Origin: CAVPGP01 sp963704025
Lineage (GTDB): Bacteria; Actinomycetota; Thermoleophilia; Gaiellales; Gaiellaceae
DNA: 64,000 nucleotides
Reading direction: 5' to 3'
Assembly: GCA_963704025.1 (NCBI GenBank)
Contig: CAVPGP010000001.1
Span: 744,001 to 808,000 of the forward strand
The position numbers were made by a program, and so were the translations under genes. The notes under the pieces were generated by a model. The model saw only the letters and a list, made by a program, of their open reading frames with translations. It made no database searches and was not told where the DNA came from. Below, piece after piece: positions 61,846 to 64,000 of the stretch (its first letter is position 1; every line of letters begins with the position of its first letter).

Positions 61846-64000
61846 TCAGACGATCTCGACGGTTCGGACCGCGACGAAGCGCGTCCCGAGCGTGAGGTTC
61901 TGCAGCTGCGAGCCCGGGAGCACGACCTGGTCGGCGCTCGAGTGCACGATCGCGACGAGCAGGATCCGCGCCGGAGGTGTGAGTCCCGTGAAGTCGACGT
62001 CGAAGGTGACGGCGCGCGGCAGGCGCGCGTCGACGGGCGCATTGGGGCTCCGGACCGGCTGCGCCGTGTCCGCGAACGACCAGCCGGCCGTCAGCGCGGG
62101 GACAGCCCCGCCGCCGGTAAGCAGTGTCTGCACCGGTCCAGTCCAGACGCCCGCCAGGTTCGCCCAGGCAGCCGCGTTCGTCCCGCTTACGTCGCGCCGG
62201 ATCAGCGTCGCCTTGACGTTCGCGCCGGCGACCGGAATGACGTGGCGATGATGAATCAGCACGTCGACCTTCGCGTTCACCGGCTTCAGGCCGATCGACG
62301 CGGGCGAGCCGCCTGGCGCCGGCAGGTCGCGGATCAGCTCGAACAGGTCGGCCTCGCCGGGCGTGTCGGTGTTCCATGGGTCCGCGTAGGCGTCCGGGAA
62401 CGACGACCCCGTGCCGACGATCGTGCGCCAGATCGCGGCCGTGACGCGGTTCCCGCTCGTGTTGGCGCGTAGTCGCGCCTCGAAGAGCGGCGTCCACTGG
62501 CCGTCGGGCTTGACGAGCGGCTCCGGCTTCGCGTGCAGCGCAGTCTGGAACACCCACAGGCCGTTCGGATCCGACGACGCGCCGATCCACGGGAGCCCCG
62601 TCGGGTTCGGCGGCTTGCTCCCGCGCCGTGGACGGACGCGGATGTCCGGGCTCGCGTGCCACGACAGCGCGCTGTTCGGCGCCGGTTGCGCCGGGTCGGT
62701 GAGCGTGGCGGTCGCGCGACGCGTGTCGAAGCCGTGGACGCGCACGTAGGTCTGCGGCGCTCCCGGCGCCTGGAGGTCGACCTCCCAGACGCCTCTGGCC
62801 TGCACCCCCGCCCGCAGCAGGCGGACGCCGCCGGAGTTGACGGTCGTGAGGTCCTGCACCGTCGCCTCGGGCAGGCCGTTGCAGTACGGCTTCCAGTCCC
62901 AACTCGGTCCGCCGAGATCGAGCGTCCCTTTCCAGACGCCGACCGAGGTGCCGACGAAGACGACGTTCGAGTCGGTCGGATGGACGACGACGGCGTACGC
63001 GGGTGCGGGTACGCCCTTGACCGAGTCGGTCCGGAGCTTCGTCGCGATCCACCGGTCGGTGCCGTCGAACCACCAGAGCGTGTCCATCGTCGGCGTTGCC
63101 GGATGACCCGTCGCCGCCACGTAGAACGAACCGTGCGGACCGCGACCGGGCAAGTGCACGGCGAGGTCGCTCCACTCGCCGACCGCGGGGAGCACCTGAC
63201 CCGGGGACACCACCGCCGCGGCCGCCTGGGGGTCCTCGCACTTGTGCGGGGCCTGGCGGGTGAGCACGGTCGGCGTGGCGCGGAAGCCGGACGGCGCGGT
63301 CGCGTCGGGCGCGATGTCGTACCGGAGGACGGCTTGCCGGCAGAGGACGTAGAGGCGCGTCGACGACGCCCACCGGACGGCGACGATCTGGCTCGCGACG
63401 AAGTTCGGGGCGGCCCCCGACACGACGGCTGCGTCACTGTTCGCGTTCTGCGAGCCGATCGCCATCGGGTCGCCGAACGACGGCAGCGTCACCCAGTTCC
63501 GCCCCCAGTCGGATGAGAACCAGACGCGGTAGGTCCCGAACGCCACGCGCGCTCCGGCACCGAACGGCACCGCGTCGACGCCCGTGTAGAAGGTCGAGTT
63601 GGTGTCCTCGGTCTGCTCGGGCCCCGTGGCGGTGTTGGAGTCGCCGGTCGAGCGCAGCACCGGCCGTGTGAAGACGGCGCCGGGGAGGCCCTCGTGGTTC
63701 CACGTCCCTTGCGTGTACTGCCGCAGGAAGCGGTGCGGTGCGGCCGGGTTGAACGCGATCCCGCCGCCGTCACCGAGGAAGCGCCCGCGCCAGACCGTGT
63801 CGCCGACCCGCTCGAGCGTGCCGTTGTCCTGCGTGCCCGCGAGGACGTAGCCGTCGACGAGCGGGTGCGTCGCGACGTAGCCGGGCTCGAGCACGGCGAG
63901 GCCCGTGTTCCGACCGACGAACGAGTTCTTCACGAGTCGGTTGTCGTCATCGCCGCGCGTCGAGCGGAAGAGCCCGCCGTCGCAGCCGATCCAGATCTCG
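61846..64000 (-). CDS. Beta-propeller (BNR/sortilin-like repeat) protein, 5' end beyond window
   Basis: An open minus-strand frame of about 718 codons runs in from the window edge and stops at 61846, four bases after the CHAT gene stop (convergent). Blades are marked by VLAGTQDNGTLERVGDTVWR, VWFSSDWGRNWVTLPSFGDP, VVVHPTDSNVVFVGTSVGVW and VQDLTTVNSGGVRLLRAGVQ, the pattern of BNR/VPS10-type propellers. The last 250 residues are beta-sandwich-like (VTFDVDFTGLTPPARILLVA). The N-terminus and any signal peptide are out of view. Function is likely binding or secreted scaffold; a link with the caspase-CHAT genes is not shown. Confidence 0.75.
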   Translation of the reverse strand, partial: EIWIGCDGGLFRSTRGDDDNRLVKNSFVGRNTGLAVLEPGYVATHPLVDGYVLAGTQDNGTLERVGDTVWRGRFLGDGGGIAFNPAAPHRFLRQYTQGTWNHEGLPGAVFTRPVLRSTGDSNTATGPEQTEDTNSTFYTGVDAVPFGAGARVAFGTYRVWFSSDWGRNWVTLPSFGDPMAIGSQNANSDAAVVSGAAPNFVASQIVAVRWASSTRLYVLCRQAVLRYDIAPDATAPSGFRATPTVLTRQAPHKCEDPQAAAAVVSPGQVLPAVGEWSDLAVHLPGRGPHGSFYVAATGHPATPTMDTLWWFDGTDRWIATKLRTDSVKGVPAPAYAVVVHPTDSNVVFVGTSVGVWKGTLDLGGPSWDWKPYCNGLPEATVQDLTTVNSGGVRLLRAGVQARGVWEVDLQAPGAPQTYVRVHGFDTRRATATLTDPAQPAPNSALSWHASPDIRVRPRRGSKPPNPTGLPWIGASSDPNGLWVFQTALHAKPEPLVKPDGQWTPLFEARLRANTSGNRVTAAIWRTIVGTGSSFPDAYADPWNTDTPGEADLFELIRDLPAPGGSPASIGLKPVNAKVDVLIHHRHVIPVAGANVKATLIRRDVSGTNAAAWANLAGVWTGPVQTLLTGGGAVPALTAGWSFADTAQPVRSPNAPVDARLPRAVTFDVDFTGLTPPARILLVAIVHSSADQVVLPGSQLQNLTLGTRFVAVRTVEIV

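Overview
The window is a very GC-rich, densely coded bacterial chromosome segment. Stop and start codons often overlap as GTGA or ATGA, there are many GTG and TTG starts, and gaps are short. The gene set (membrane-bound PuuD-type urate oxidase, the futalosine menaquinone enzyme MqnD, a GerW-family protein, AfsR/BTAD and ECF sigma regulators, GT87 glycosyltransferases) fits Actinomycetota. A Thermoleophilia/Gaiellales-like lineage is my best guess, but that is an inference and no marker rRNA is present.

Layout. 1-4.7 kb: ABC-2 exporter (permease cut by the window edge), AI-2E-type transporter, degenerate M23 protein, YmdB phosphodiesterase. 4.8-10.7 kb: polyprenyl-sugar glycosyltransferase block (two polytopic transferases plus a frameshifted GtrA), then Pcm, a phosphodiesterase and a membrane protein. 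11-15.6 kb: branched-chain 2-oxoacid dehydrogenase E1alpha/E1beta/E2 interleaved with a HIRAN protein and a twice-frameshifted acetamidase. 15.6-19.5 kb: lipid kinase, a PaaR-like TetR repressor divergent from paaABCD, with a clear operator between them. 19.5-29.4 kb: surface or secreted proteins rich in repeats (57-bp tandem repeat protein, a 1241-aa carboxypeptidase-regulatory/cadherin-like protein, a collagen-like protein, a peptidoglycan-binding protein) around a large AfsR-like regulator. 29.5-37.3 kb: ECF sigma factor with SnoaL-like tail, Hsp15, lipoprotein, three enoyl-CoA hydratases (one fused to DUF4389), HtrA, a GST, a strongly structured non-coding RNA candidate and GerW. 37.3-47.7 kb: a purine catabolic cluster running from adenine and guanine (or 8-oxoguanine) through xanthine dehydrogenase, PuuD, UraH and UraD to an allantoate-type amidohydrolase. 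47.7-56.6 kb: transporters, aldehyde dehydrogenase, MqnD, DtxR-type regulator, ketimine reductase family enzyme, ArsR/SRPBCC pair and ClpP, ending at a tRNA-Arg. 56.6-64 kb: an accessory segment, visibly lower in GC at first, with a membrane protein, SixA phosphatase, a caspase-like peptidase followed by a CHAT peptidase, and a partial beta-propeller protein.

The main undescribed signal is a family of four dispersed intergenic elements (near 4.8, 39.7, 46.6 and 52.1 kb). Each has a TTCCAG box, a promoter-like centre and, in three copies, the hairpin CCCCACCCAGGGTGGGG. Each is followed at once by short tandem repeats (12-17 bp) whose sequence differs from copy to copy. The second strong signal is a 165-nt RNA candidate at 34719-34883 closed by a perfect 19-bp stem. 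The caspase-CHAT gene pair is the best protein-level candidate for a conflict or cell-death system. Five apparent indels (gtrA, two in the acetamidase gene, two in the collagen-like gene) mean that either pseudogenes or assembly errors in GC-rich DNA are present.
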